DNA from: Narthecium ossifragum
Lineage: Eukaryota; Streptophyta; Magnoliopsida; Dioscoreales; Nartheciaceae
DNA: 64,000 nucleotides
Direction of reading: 5' to 3'
Assembly (NCBI GenBank): GCA_963920575.1
Contig: OY986966.1
Span: forward strand, 14,773,297-14,837,296
The notes under the pieces are model-generated. The model worked only from the letters and a program-made list of their open reading frames with translations, was not told where the DNA came from and ran no database searches. Below, piece after piece: positions 22,293 to 34,150 of the stretch (position 1 is its first letter; each line of letters begins with the position of its first letter). A program made the position numbers and the translations under genes.

Positions 22293-22825
22293 AATAATTA
22301 CAGTATTGCAATTGGCAATTAAATATGAGACATATGCATGTTGGATTTTTATCTCTCTTATGATTATAGTATTGCAATTGTCAATTTTATCTTTACAAGG
22401 TTATCACAACACAACACAATGAAAATTGATGCATTGAATCATTTTCATCTTTTCTGTTGTATCACTATGATATTTACATCTTTTCTGTTGTATCACTATG
22501 TGAATCGTTATGATATTTACATCTTTTAGTTCAGGTCTTCATTTTTATCTTTCTTGTTTACTCACTTTTATCTTTTCCACATCCAATTTTGCAGGTCTAT
22601 TTCCACTTTCATTTTCCATCGTTGATTCTGAGAACGAAGCTAATTGGTTTTGATTTTTGGAATGTCTGAGAGAAATTATATCAAAGGACCGCATCATAAC
22701 TTTTTTTCAGACCGGAACATTGGGCTTTTAAAAGCTGTGTCCTTTATCTTTCCAGGAAGCCCTCATGCCTATTGTTTATTCCATTTGAAACAAAATTTGT
22801 GGGATGCTCTTAGTCGTAGGCGCTG

Positions 22826-25800
22826 TGTGAGGACCTACCCCTCTACCCATGTAGCTTGTTGTAGACCGCAAGGGCAATTTGGTAAATTGCGCCTTGTTGG
22901 TTTGTTTCACACCCGCGTGTGCATGATAAGTCACTAATTATTCCTAGTTAAACCCCTTAAATTACCTTTGTTAGGCCTAGAGTAGGTGTATTTGATATCA
23001 TATTGCTTGATTTCAGATTTAAGTAGGATTTGAGAAAAAATACAAGAAATTCGGCCAAAAATCACTAAATTCTGCAAAAAGGCTGCTTCATCAACTGTTT
23101 GGAAATAAATCACCAGATATTCTACACAATTCCAAATATTCTGAAATTCTAGGATATGAAAGCAGACTTCACGATCTACAACTTTTCATGTTGAAGACTG
23201 TGAGATTCCATATAGATTGGCGCCAGTATTGAAGCAAAGTTGGATCTATGAAAGCTGAAATTTGAGAAAGGCTGAAATTAATTGATGACGTGGCAGTTAT
23301 TGACCCAGTCAGACCAACTACAACGATGGATCGGATTTGAGTCCGATGGATCGCTCCGATGACGTCAACAACCCGAAATTTAGGGAAATTAGAGTTTAAG
23401 TTCAACTATAACTCCTAATTCCGAGGTTAAGGGTTTCTATGATAAAAAGGGGTTGTTACAGCCGAAAATAAGGATCTTTTGGACCACTTTTGGAGGAGAA
23501 GGCTAGGGTTTTGAAGATGGAGATCTTTTCGCGGGGATCGACGGCTTTCTTCCCAACACCTATGGATCTTTCCCAGAAGATGAGTAACTAATTCTAAACT
23601 TAGGGATATCATGAAACCCGAGTGTAGCTTTTGATTTTCTTTGGTTTGATTCTTGTAAACTTCTTCTCAACATGATCTCATAAATATGGTTTTAATGATT
23701 AGAGATTTGAGGGAACAGAGTTCCTTTGAAGTATTTTCAGTCGTATAAGTTTTCTATGATTGTTTATACAGATTTATGAGATGGTTTTCATGTGATTTAT
23801 GATTTGGTTTTGAGATAGGCTATACTATGCTAGGATAGGTTGTGCCAAGGTCATTAGGAGTACTATAACTTAAAGTAATCGTAGGATCGAAGACAACCTA
23901 TGCCAAGAAAGATAGGTTATGCCGTTAGGAACATAAATCTTATTTTAGGGATTCATGTGAACTTGTAGCCATATGATCCATAATGTTGAGAGAAGTGAAC
24001 AAGAGGATAACTAGAGAAGATTGAAGGTGAAGCTAGGGTGGATTCAGTAATCCCTAGGTAATTCATCACTTGGTTCCAATCCCGATCACTTTACTTGCTT
24101 TCTTAGATAGTTTTTTTAGTTAATTCAACCCACCTTTTGATTACTCCGCTTAGGAATCAGTTTCGAGAATTGATTTTCAGTTTCCAACGTTTTTCCTGTG
24201 ATTCGACTCCTGATTTCACCGCTAGTCTACGTAGTAGTATTAGTGATTGAATAAGGATATAAATTTAAGATTTGATTGAAGTTAGCAACGTTTTAACGAC
24301 AACGTTTGCGAGCGATCAGTGCACACACTGACCATGTTTGTGTTAATGTTTGATTAGAATGGTTAGGTGGACCCGGGATCGAAAGATCCGAGCTTGGGCT
24401 TATATTTTAGACCAATTTTGAGTTTCTGGGCAAAGGAGATCGATCTTTCTTGCTAAGGAGATCGATCTTCCTTGAGAAGAAGATCGATCCTTCTGTGCCA
24501 GAAAGTCTTGGCGGTGATCTTTGAGAAGACGGCCACCGTTGGCCGCCGCTCTCCACTGTCAGAGGGAGAGAGGACTTTCTCCCCGCTCCTCTCCCTTTTC
24601 CTCTTCTTCTCCTCATTCCCCGGCTTTTTCCCTTCCTCTTCTTCCTCGTCTCCTTCTCCTTCTTCCTTCTTCTTTCTTCTTTCCGCGGCTCTGCTTCCCC
24701 TGTTTTCCAGCAGCCTTCTTCTTCTCCGTTCTCCCTCCTCCGGTCACCGTTTTGGGCGTTTCAAAACTCGATGGATCCGTGGCGACGTGAGGAAGATCCC
24801 TGGTGTGGTTTGAAGCTGGGTTGGTGACTGGTTAGCGGGGAATCAGTCGAGGTTTAGCATTTCCGGTAGGTTTATACCTACTTGAATTAGTTTAGGGGTT
24901 TTCTCTTGATCTAGCCGTTAGATCTTGCTGTTCTTTGTGTTTTTGGATGCCTCTTACTTAGTGTAATTTCTCTTATAAGTTTCATAAGATTTGGTTGAGA
25001 TTTTAGTAGGATTTAAGCATGTTTAATCTCTGATTTTCCGGTTTCTGGTGTTCTTGAAGAACAGCCGGTTTACGGCGTGTTTTTCAATCGATACGTGCAT
25101 GTTCGTGGGTTATGATGAAAATAAGAGTTAGAGATCTTTGAATCTACTCTAAGACCCAATTGATTTCATAATTTTTTGATTTTCCTACGATTTGTTATGA
25201 ATTTCGTACGGGTGGGCTGCGTTGCAGCAAGTAATGGTAAGTTAGTTTGATTAGCGGTTTTGATTAGTGGTTTCCCATTAATCTAGCCGTTGGATGTTTT
25301 CCAATTTTGGATATATTGATCCCAGCATGTTAATTTACTGGTTTCTATGTTGGATCTCAAATCCGATGTCGTTTGGATGTCGGATCGACGGGTCAATTAG
25401 CCTCTAAGTAGAGGATTTTTGGTGTTTTAATAATATTATATGCTGGAACATATAATATTATATATTTTTTACTGTTAATCAGAGTTTTTGGGGTTGCTTC
25501 CCGTTGCAGGAGTCCGCGGTTGACGGTCGTGGTACCATCGTAGTGCCGGGACCCGCTGCCAATTGGCTGGCAGCGGTACCAACCGCTGCAGTGATCCGGT
25601 TGGACTTGTATGCTATCTTTAACATACTGTTGCATGCTTACCTCTTACTGTGTATGTTCATTGCATGCATTCTCTATTGTGCATTAGTTGCATGGTTAGG
25701 GCGTGGGTGATCTGTGGGTCGCCGTCCCGAGGCTAGAAGCTCGGATTTAGCCCTAGGTCCGGAGTTGGGTAGTTTGGACCCGGTTCGAATTGTGGTATCC

Positions 25801-26583
25801 AGTCAAACTTGATGATAGGCTTAGATGACTGGTACACCTATTGCGTGGTGATTGTAGAGGTCATGTCGGCCTCGAGTCGGATGCTGAGGTGTAGCCGGTG
25901 TTCCACTGTGTTGACTCTTGAGTAGAGGAGTTGCCTACTCAGCGGTGCCATTTCTCGCACAGTGTCGGGTTCCTGCTTGTGAGTCAACAGTGTTGTTTCC
26001 TGCTACTGAGTGTAACCTGACATGTGACCAGTTCGTCTGGAAGACCATGATCGTGGGCCTCAGGGACATGCGGTGGGGTTATGGGACCCCTGTATACACC
26101 CAGGTCTTACTTTAGGGCGACACTGTTGCGTTTCCCTCTTCCTTCTGTGTGTCATAGTGTAGAACCCCACTGAGCTTTATGCTCACTCCTACCCGGGCTA
26201 CGTTTTGCAGGTGCAGGCGTTAGCTCCTCTTCGGTGGCCCCTACCGGGCGGTTGGTCGGCGATGCGGCGGCGCCAGGCGGAGTCTGAGAGGTGGTGATCA
26301 TTTACGGCTTTATACCCTATGTTAGTTAGTCTCCTACGGGAGTGTTTAAATATTGTATTTGAATCTTCCCCTCTCCGAGGATATATATATTAAATTCACT
26401 TGGGTTTTGTAATCTGTGGTTCGAGGCTTCTTTAATTATGACTTTTTAAATTGAGGGTGTTTGTGATGATTGTTAGGGAGACCAATAGGTTAGAGGGAAC
26501 CCTCGCCAATATTTTTCGCGGTTTGTTAGGTTTTGGTTCGCGTCGCCCGGCCCGGTTGGGCTTTCACGGGTCGGGGCGCGACA
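22826..26583 (+). mobile_element. Solo LTR, family A (copy A1), split by a B LTR
   Basis: It begins TGTGAGGACCTACCCC and ends GGTCGGGGCGCGACA. The flanks are an exact CGCTG duplication (22821-22825 and 26584-26588). Without the nested B LTR it is about 2.36 kb, matching the 2.3-kb 3' LTR of the gypsy element at 43593. Shared blocks include CAAGGGCAATTTGGTAAATT, GGGACCCGCTGC, TCTCCTACGGGAGT and the end. ATCGATC palindromes lie at about 24430-24490. A Ser/Pro/Phe-rich ORF at 24472-24813 is low-complexity LTR sequence, not a gene. Confidence 0.9.
22924..24318 (+). mobile_element. Solo LTR, family B (copy B+2), nested in A1
   Basis: It begins TGATAAGTCACTAATTATTC and ends GTTTGCGAGCGATCA. It has an exact GTGCA duplication (22919-22923 and 24319-24323). 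The length of 1395 bp agrees with B+3. It keeps TGACGTGGCAG (about 23286) and TGACGTCA (about 23361), but the TATA region reads TATGATAAAAAGG rather than TATATAAAGG. There is no coding content. Confidence 0.92.
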
Positions 26584-27609
26584 CGCTGCAATGATAAGTT
26601 CAAGGATAAAATGTGTTACAAGCTTTGTGAATGTGCCGATACTCCGACTGTTGAACATTATCAAAAAACGATTGATGAGTACTTGGGCGAGGGTGGACGT
26701 ATTGTGGAGAGTTTCTTGCTGAATCTATGAAATGAGTATTGGGTGAATGCCTATTTCAAAGGAAATAGATATGGTGAGATGTGTTCCAGTGCCGCCGAGT
26801 CCTTCAATTCATGGATTAAGAATGAAAGGTATCTTCCGATCACTAATATGGTGGAATTGATGCGGACGAAATTGATGCAGCAATTGTATGGTACATATGG
26901 TCTAAAAGAGGTGATTCAAAATTAATACAACGCAAATAAGTATCCATGAATTGAATCTAACATTTTTCATTTTCATCTTTGATGATTGCAGTAAACCAAT
27001 CAATTTTATTTTCATGTATGTTTAGTTGTTTTCATCTTTCTGATGAGTTACATTGATACTTGTTGGTATTGACATTGTGTTTGTACATGCAGATGGGGGG
27101 CTGCTTGCAATAAATGGAATTCTGTCATATGTTCAGAAATGAATCGGAGGATTAATGCATCCTTTGAGGAAGCAAAGACTTTGTTCGTCAAGAATTCTAC
27201 CAATACGCTATTCCAAGTTGAATCGAATCCGTCAGTCTAAGTTGATTTAGAGAAGATGACATGTTCATGTCGCCAATGTTAATTGAATGGTGTGCTATGC
27301 TCCCAGGCTATCGCCTGCATCATGGCTTCTGGACAAGACCTCAATTTGTTTGTGGATGTTTATTTTCACAAGTCATCATATGCTATATCTTATTCATATC
27401 CTATTTACCTGGTTCCTACTAGTGATATGACGGACCATGCACCCACAGATGAAGTTGTAATTCTCCCTTCGTTATCCAAGAGGCCTCCAGGAAGGCCGAG
27501 GAAGAAGAGGATGAGATCAAGGGGTGATGATGTGAGAACCATGAAATGTTCACGCCGTGGTCTCGAGGGGAATCATAACTGGAAGACATGTATTGAACCA
27601 CTGCAATGA
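26584..27609 (+). pseudogene. MULE transposase, C-terminal part (catalytic Glu, SWIM finger, zinc knuckle)
   Basis: After the A1 insertion the protein resumes with CNDKFKDKMCYKLCECADTP and then [20 protein letters not shown], which carries the catalytic Glu (codon about 26797). A stop TGA lies after ESFLLNL (about 26729). An intron follows (about 26910 to AG at 27091-27092). Next are WGAACNKWNSVICSEMNRRI, a SWIM-type finger CSCRQC...LNGVLCSQAIACI (the usual His is Gln here) and a basic PPGRPRKKR tract. A degraded CCHC knuckle (CSRRGLEGNHNWKTC) ends the protein at 27609. Domain order equals that of known MULE transposases. Stops near 27240 and 27282 confirm loss of function. Confidence 0.85.
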
Positions 27610-28424
27610 AGTGTTTGATTGAAATTTTGTATTGGAAGAAAATGAGTGGAATGATTGATCTTTCTTTGTAATTTTTGAAAATGTAATTGACATTTGTTGC
27701 CTGTATTCTGATTTTATTCAACCAATTATGAACAATCCATATTTTCATCTTTTTCTATCCATCTTTATCTGTCAAATATGCAATTGAGTCATTTCTATCT
27801 TTCCACAATAACATCACAGTCATACATGATGTTCTGGATGCAATAATGCATTTTTTTGCATGAGAAATGAATATGTTAATGTTCATTCCACGATATTATA
27901 TGACTCATCCTCACTTAGGATTTTTGCATAGGTATTTAGATCAGAAAGATTTAGAAAGATGAAAATAGATCAGAAAGATGAAAATGATCAGAAAGATGAA
28001 AATACATGATGTTCATTTGAATCAATTTCATCTTTCCTGGATTATTATAGGACATGTTAATTGGATTTGTAACCCCTGTTCATTTTCATCTTTCTGAGTA
28101 AAACACAGGACATCAATTTCATACTTGACTGTTTCATTCAATCTCATCATTCCAGATGTGACACAACACATATCAATCGGATGTGAATGTACAATTATAT
28201 TATTGCTGAAGGAATTGATTATATCACAATCAAACAATTTTCATCTTTCTGGTATCAATACATCTTAGACATCAGATACCAGTCAGATGTATCTGTATAT
28301 TTGTGTTTACAACTTTGTAATCAATCTACAACTTAAAAATAAGTATGTAATTGTAACTCTGTGAATGTACAGTGAGATGTGATTGAATTAGATGTAACAA
28401 TGTATTACTGTTAGCTATGCTTCA
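27610..28424. other. Spacer between the two convergent MULE genes
   Basis: No coding sequence is recognised. It holds scattered GATGAAAAT units in both orientations (about 27725-27800, 27945-28010, 28080-28100, 28235-28255) and otherwise AT-rich DNA. The 3' ends of both transcripts should lie here. Confidence 0.6.
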
Positions 28425-29248
28425 GTCATGCAATACAAGCTTCTCGACAATCTTTGCCCTGAACTTGTTTACGTCTGCTTGTTTCAACTATTTTGGCAAT
28501 GTTTGATAAAGTGCCAGCATCTTCATGTAGTAGCACACAAATATTGTACAATCAGCCTTATTGTTTTTTTGGAAAGCTGAAGGTAGACTCATGTAGCATT
28601 TAATGTTTAAGATTTACAAATGCATGAGTTGTCAGACTATTGTCTGATTAGTACTTACGTTGAAGTTCCTTATTGTGGTATATCACATACATCCTCAATG
28701 GGGAGAATTTTATCTTGTGTGCTAACATCCGTCATTTCTTTTGCTAGCACTTCAATGCGTTCTTTCTGTATTAACAAAGAAGATTTTAATGTGCATTAGG
28801 TCAAGGTTGCATCCCTGTGGGATTCATGAATTCATGTACTGAGTGTTTGACTTACAAGTCCCTTTGCGTCTTCGAAGAATAGAACCCCACGACCATCTCT
28901 TTCCTTCATTGGATTGTAGAAATACAACTTTTCATTCTCAAGATCAAGCACTAAAAGTGTAAAGTGGTTGGGCTCTCTATATTTGAAGTGGCCATTGGAG
29001 CAGATTGGGAAGAAAATACTAGGTTGTGGATCCTGCCAACAAGTTTCAACAATTTTCAAGTACACCGTCTTTGTGAATTCTTTATTTTCTTTCCGTAATA
29101 TGAATTACTGCAGATGCATGTATATTAGCATTAGTAATGATCATTACAGATATTAGTAATGGTCAAGTTTATGTGAAAGATGCACATACCCAAGTGTTTG
29201 ATTCCATAAAGCAGCATGTTTTACTAATGGACTCAACCTCACCTAGTG

Positions 29249-30628
29249 ATGAGTCACTAATTATTCCTAATTAAACCCCTTAAATTACCTTAGTTAGACC
29301 TAGAGTAGGTTTATTTGATATCCTATTGTTTGATTTCAGGTTTAAGTCGGATTTGAGAAGAAATACAAGACATTCGGCCAAAAATCACTAAATTCAGCGA
29401 AAAGACTGCTTCATTGACTGTTTGGAAATAAATCACCAGAAATTCGACAAAACTCTAAATATTCTGAAATTCTGGAAGATGAAAGAAGACTTCAATAGCT
29501 ACAACTTTCATGTTGAAGACTTTGTGAGATTACGTATATATTGGCGCTAGGTTTGAAGCAAAGTTGGATCCATGAAAGCTGAAATTTGATAAAAGCTAAA
29601 ATGAATTAATGACGTGGCAGTTAATGACCCCGTCAGACCGACTAGAGCGATGAATCGGATTTGAGTCCGATGGATCGCTCCGATGACGTCATCAACCCAG
29701 AATTTAGGGAAATTAGAGTTTAAGTTCAACTATAACTCCTAATTCCGGGATTAAGGGTTTCTATTATATAAAGGGGTTATTCTAGCTGAATTTCTCATCT
29801 TTTTGACAATCTTTGGAGAAGGAAGAAGAAGAGGGAGAGGATGTAGATGGTGACAGCTTCTTATTCCAACTCGATGGCTTTCATCCAAAAGATGAGTTGC
29901 TAATTATTGTACTTAGGATTATTCATGAAACCCTAGTGTAGTTTTGGTTTTTCTTTAGTTAGATTCTTGTGAACTTCTCGATGCATGATCTCATGAATAT
30001 GGTTTTAATGTTGATAGAGTTGAAGGAACAGAGTTCCCTTGATGTACTTTTAGTCCTACATGATTTCTGTGATTGATTGTAGAGATTTATGAGATGGTTT
30101 TCATGAAGTTATTGGTTTACCTTTGAGATAAGCTATGCTACGTGAAGATAGGTTGTGCCAAGGTCATTAGGAGTAGTATAATTTAAAGTAATCGTAGGAC
30201 CAAAGACAATATATGTCAAGCAAAGATAGGTTATGCCGTTGGGAACATTAACTTTTTTTTAGGGATTCATGTGAGCTTGTAGCCATATGATCCATAATGT
30301 TGAGAGAAGGGAACAAGATTATAACTAGAGAAGACTAATAACGAAACTAAGGTGGATTGAGTAATTCCTAAATAACTACTCCATTGATTCAAATTGATCA
30401 ACCTTTTATTTCTTTTATTTATTAGTTTAGATAACTCTATTCTATCTTTGATTCTTTTCCTTAGTTTTAGGGTTTCGAGAATTGATTTTAGTTTCCAACG
30501 TTTTCCCTGTGGATCGACTCCCGATTTCACCACTATTTCTATTTAGTAGTTTAGTGATTGAATAAGGATTATAAATTTAATATTTGATTGAGTTTGCAAT
30601 GTTTTAACAACATGTTCGCGAGCGATCA
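29249..30628 (+). mobile_element. Solo LTR, family B (copy B+3), inside a protease exon
   Basis: It starts TGATGAGTCACTAATTATTC and ends GTTCGCGAGCGATCA, 1380 bp. The flanks CCTAG/CTTAG match at four of five positions. On the minus strand it separates VIDAYAKIL from GEVESISKTCCF, which form one exon of the Ulp1 gene. This is the best-preserved B copy: TATA box, bZIP-type boxes and both ends are intact. There is no internal retrotransposon sequence. Confidence 0.88.
29610..29771 (+). promoter_or_regulatory. Putative U3 promoter of family-B LTR: two bZIP boxes and TATA
   Basis: TGACGTGGCA (29610-29619) and the perfect palindrome TGACGTCA (29694-29701) lie about 146 and 64 bp upstream of TATATAA (29765-29771). 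TGACG is the core bound by TGA bZIP factors; ACGTGGC is a G-box/ABRE-like core for other bZIPs. The same pair is seen in B-1 and B+2. Function is inferred from motif and spacing only. Confidence 0.5.
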
Positions 30629-30657
30629 CTTAGGATTTTGGCATATGCATCTATGAC

Positions 30658-30990
30658 TTGAAAGGCCAGAAGGGTTTAGAAAGATGAAAATAGATGAGAA
30701 AGATTAACATAGATCAGAGAGATGAAAATAAATGAGAAAGATGAAAATAGATTAGAATGATAAAAATGAACAAAAAGATGAAAATGAATGTGAAAGATGA
30801 AAATGAATCAACAAAGATGAAAACGAATCAACAAAGATGAAAATGAATGATAAAGATAAAAATAGATTAGAAAGATGAAAATGAACAAAAAGATGAAAAT
30901 GAATCAATAAAGATAAAAATGAATCATGAAAGATGAAAGCAAACAAAAAGATGAAAATAGACCAAAAGATGAGAATAGATCAAACAATGA
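30658..30990 (+). repeat. GATGAAAAT-type minisatellite block 3 (protease intron)
   Basis: About seventeen degenerate copies such as GAAAGATGAAAATAGAT and AAAGATGAAAATGAATCAAC lie in tandem between the exon at 31012 and the LTR-split exon. Hydrophobic ORFs read on the other strand (for example 30752-30946) are repeat artefacts. Confidence 0.88.
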
Positions 30991-32844
30991 TTACAAGAAT
31001 GATTGCCTTACATTATCGGGGATGTATGCCCCATTGAGTATGTCAAGGATATCTTCGGCCACTACAATCTTGTTATAAGCATCCTTGTTTCTCCATACTG
31101 TGGCACTGCATAGTATGTGAACAGTCAGTAACTAGTACTTGCGATATTAAATATAAGAAATCTTCACAATGGAGCATGTGTTGTTACCTTAAGCCAGATT
31201 CTCCGATAATTTCGCTTAATTTGTTGTATGCTTCAAGATCTAGTTCCTTGCCACCTTTACATTGATTCTTCCTTTTCAACTTCTTCAGATCTTCAGCATA
31301 CCTCACATGTTTTGGCTTCTTTCCGATAATGTACTGGTATTTCGGATCTCTTTTTATGCCCCTCTTTTTTGCCTTTACCGTTAATACCATGGAGCTCGGA
31401 TCAATAGCTTTGACACTTTCCATCTCCTTCTTGAATTTTTCTTGTTCTTCAATCAGTTGTGCATGAGCATCTTGAATGGTGTCTTCGTGCTCCTTTCTCA
31501 TTAAGTCGATCTCTCCATTTAATTTCCTGATCATGGACTCTTGTTCATCATACTTTGCAATTTTTTCTTCTACTTCTTTCAGCAGCTTCGCTTTTTCTTC
31601 TGTGTGCACTTTGCACTCCAGTTTCTTTTGGTTGAGTTCATCTGCTGCAAGCTATAATTTGTTCTTAAAAGACGATAGAGTCCTATTTTTAGCTTTCAGA
31701 TCTCCTATCAGCTCTTGAATCTTTTTTTCATGTGCGGAGACATTAGCATTCAATGGAGGCACACTCATTGGATTTCAATGAGCTGTAGATTGTGTTTTGC
31801 AGACTTATTGAGCTCCTCTTCCTTTCTCTTCATTGAAGGCTCAATCTCCAATTTATCGCATTCAAGTAGTTCGATCTTCTCCCTCATACCAAGTATCTAA
31901 GTATTTGCAGCCTCAACATCCTTTTTGAGCCCATTGATCTCAGTATTTGCAGCCTTAACATCCTTTTGAGCCCGTTGATCTCAGTCTTCAGCTCATCAAC
32001 GATGCGAAGGTTGGGCTGTATGTTTGGCCCATCATTTTACAGAAGAAAGATAAAAATAAACTTGTGCATTCAACAGAAGAAAGATAAAAATGAATTCATA
32101 AATAAAATCAAGGGACACTTACATTTGTGTACAAGTCATGAAAGCTATCAGGCCCTACATCATCTTGAAACCCTTCTTCCACATCATATTTATGAACTTC
32201 AACCTGAGTTTAGAATGTCATGTGATAATTAGATGCTGATTTCATGTTATTGTATAGGAAAGTCAGAAAGATGAAAATGACACTCACATTCCCAACATGA
32301 GTCTGTACATATGACTCATCATTCAATTGGATATCAACATCATGAGACAAGACTCTTCTTTGTCATGCGAAGAGTGTGAGGAAGATGCTTCTTCATTTTG
32401 CTCTTCTTCTGGTTCATCTTCTTTTTGAATGCCATCATCATGGTCTTTATCAACTTCTTCATCTCCTTCATAAGTGATCTGAGGATTCACATATTCTTGT
32501 AGCTCTTCTTCTGTTGGATTTAGATTTTCTGGATTGCCATGGAAATTAGCATAAATCAGTTGGAAAGATCAAAAATAATAAATGTATACAATGCTAAACT
32601 GACTGAGCTCATCGGTGTTGAAATGATATTGTGGTCTACAAACATACCTCTTCTGCCCTGATTCAGGTCCCATTTCATACATCTCGGCATAATGTCTTTG
32701 TTATTGGTGGGTGTAATCACGCCTGTCAGCTCGCAATACCTGTACTGCAAAAAAATATAGGAAGATGCTGACTAAATTTGTATCCATTGACACATGCAAC
32801 TATCGAAAGAAGCATAAGATAACAAAACTTGATTATCCGATTAA

Positions 32845-33335
32845 AAGATAAGAATAGATCAGAAAGATGAAAATGATATGAAAGATAAGACTATATCAGA
32901 TAAATGAAAATAGAGATGAAAGTAGAACACAAAGATGAAAATAAATCAGAGAGATGGAAATGGAGATAAAAGTAGAACACAAAGATGAAAAAAGAGATGG
33001 AAATATATCAAAAAGATGAAAATAGACAAGAAAGATGAAAATAGATAAGAAAGATGAAAATAGATAAGGAAGATGGATATGGAAATGAAAGTAGAACCCA
33101 AAGATGAAAATAGAGATGAAAATATATCAGAAATATGAAAATAGACTAGAAAGATGAAAATAGACAAGAAAGATGAAAATAGATAAGGAAGATGGAAATG
33201 GAGATGAAAGTAGAACGCAAAGATGAAAATAGAGATGGAAATATATCAGAAAGATGAAAATAGACCAAAAAGATGAAAATAGATAAGAAAGATGAAAATA
33301 GATAAGGAAGATGGAAATGGAGATGAAAGATAAAC
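32845..33335 (+). repeat. GATGAAAAT-type minisatellite block 4 with a 119-bp higher-order unit
   Basis: The longest block. Short units (AAAGATGAAAATAGATAAG and variants) are organised in a higher-order repeat: AAGGAAGATGG recurs at 33066, 33185 and 33304, i.e. every 119 bp, with the intervening GTAGAAC(C/G)CAAAGATG and GATGGAAATATATCAGAAA segments in the same order. It lies in the intron between 32756 and 33393 of the protease gene. Confidence 0.9.
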
Positions 33336-34049
33336 ATCAATTGCAACTATCAAAAGAAGCATAATATAATTGTATTCAAGGAAGGAACTCATACCAGTAA
33401 GAGGGTTGAGCATCCTTGGACCCTTGTGGGAGTGGCTATCTTCTTATTCATTGATTCCATAAGGTATTCCAAAATGACACCACTCCAATCATATGTTTTC
33501 ATCTTGTTTAGATCTTCAACCAGCCCCAAATAGCCCATGCAAGCTATGGTCCAGAAATAGTGAAGAAGAAGGATCCAAGGAGCATGAGGCAGCAAAGTCT
33601 TATACTATCCTCTTGATTTGTTTTCATTTTACCAGAAAATTGCGTAACTAGCTCGTTCTTTAACGAGCTCAGATTGATCTGTTTCAGGCCTCTAAATACT
33701 CTATCCCCAAAGGCCGAGGGCTTCTTCTTCGGCCCCTTGGAAACTTCAATCTTCTTAATACCTTCTACCATCCCAAATATTAGTTGAACATCTCTCTTTC
33801 TAATCTTATGGTTTTCATTTCCAAACATGAATGTTTGAGTATATCGATTGTATCGGTTGAGTATTCTTGTGATGTCCTCATCACGCTTTGTGCACATGTT
33901 CTTGGTGATCTTCCTCTTATAGATTGCCTCAAACAGTGCATAAAACGAGGTTTTCATCAACAAGTCCAAGTGTGCAGGTTTGATAAGTGTGTGAGCTTAT
34001 TCAATCACTGACACAATCCCTGCCAATGCTGATATGTATTGTTGTTTAC

Positions 34050-34150
34050 CCTGAAAAGATGAAAATGAATGGGAAAGATGAAATTACATCAACAAAGATG
34101 AAAATGAATGACAAAGAAGAAAATGAATCAACAAAGATGAAAATCACATT
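34050..34150 (+). repeat. GATGAAAAT-type minisatellite block 5 (first protease intron)
   Basis: Five units directly abut the exon at 34050 and continue as single copies to about 34415. The junction CCCTGAAA(A)GATGAAAATGAATG is the same as at 22118-22140 in the transposase intron, showing that exon end and minisatellite were copied together. Confidence 0.8.

Larger units (their letters stand above)
21509..22825 (+). pseudogene. MULE transposase, central part (first two catalytic Asp residues)
   Basis: From 21514 the frame gives NVYTCRAASRAYK, SSKLVASLIEDQV, ISYDHAWSGVELAKKGAFGD, then FLDGTHLKTKFKGHLLAAIA with the first catalytic Asp (DGTHLK, codon about 21955). A spliceable intron (GT at 22026, AG at 22595-22596) joins NQ-G to LFPLSFSIVDSENEANWF. 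Then comes the second Asp (SDRNIGLLKAV, codon about 22710), followed by the C-x2-H motif CLFHLKQNLWDAL. This is the MULE/DDE transposase core (PF10551-type). A TGA stop follows EANWF, and there is a frame problem near 21640. The LTR inserted at 22826 separates D-D from the catalytic Glu. Confidence 0.85.

Noticed and set aside
24472..24813. Ser/Pro/Phe-rich ORFs of up to 113 codons
   Set aside because: They lie in a C/T-rich part of the family-A LTR; the equivalent ORFs in A2 and A3 differ in frame and sequence, so no protein is conserved.
32946..33346. Overlapping minus-strand ORFs with many Phe/Leu/Ser, looking like membrane proteins
   Set aside because: They are translations of the GATGAAAAT minisatellite read on the other strand; the same artefact appears at 16490-16687 and 30752-30946.
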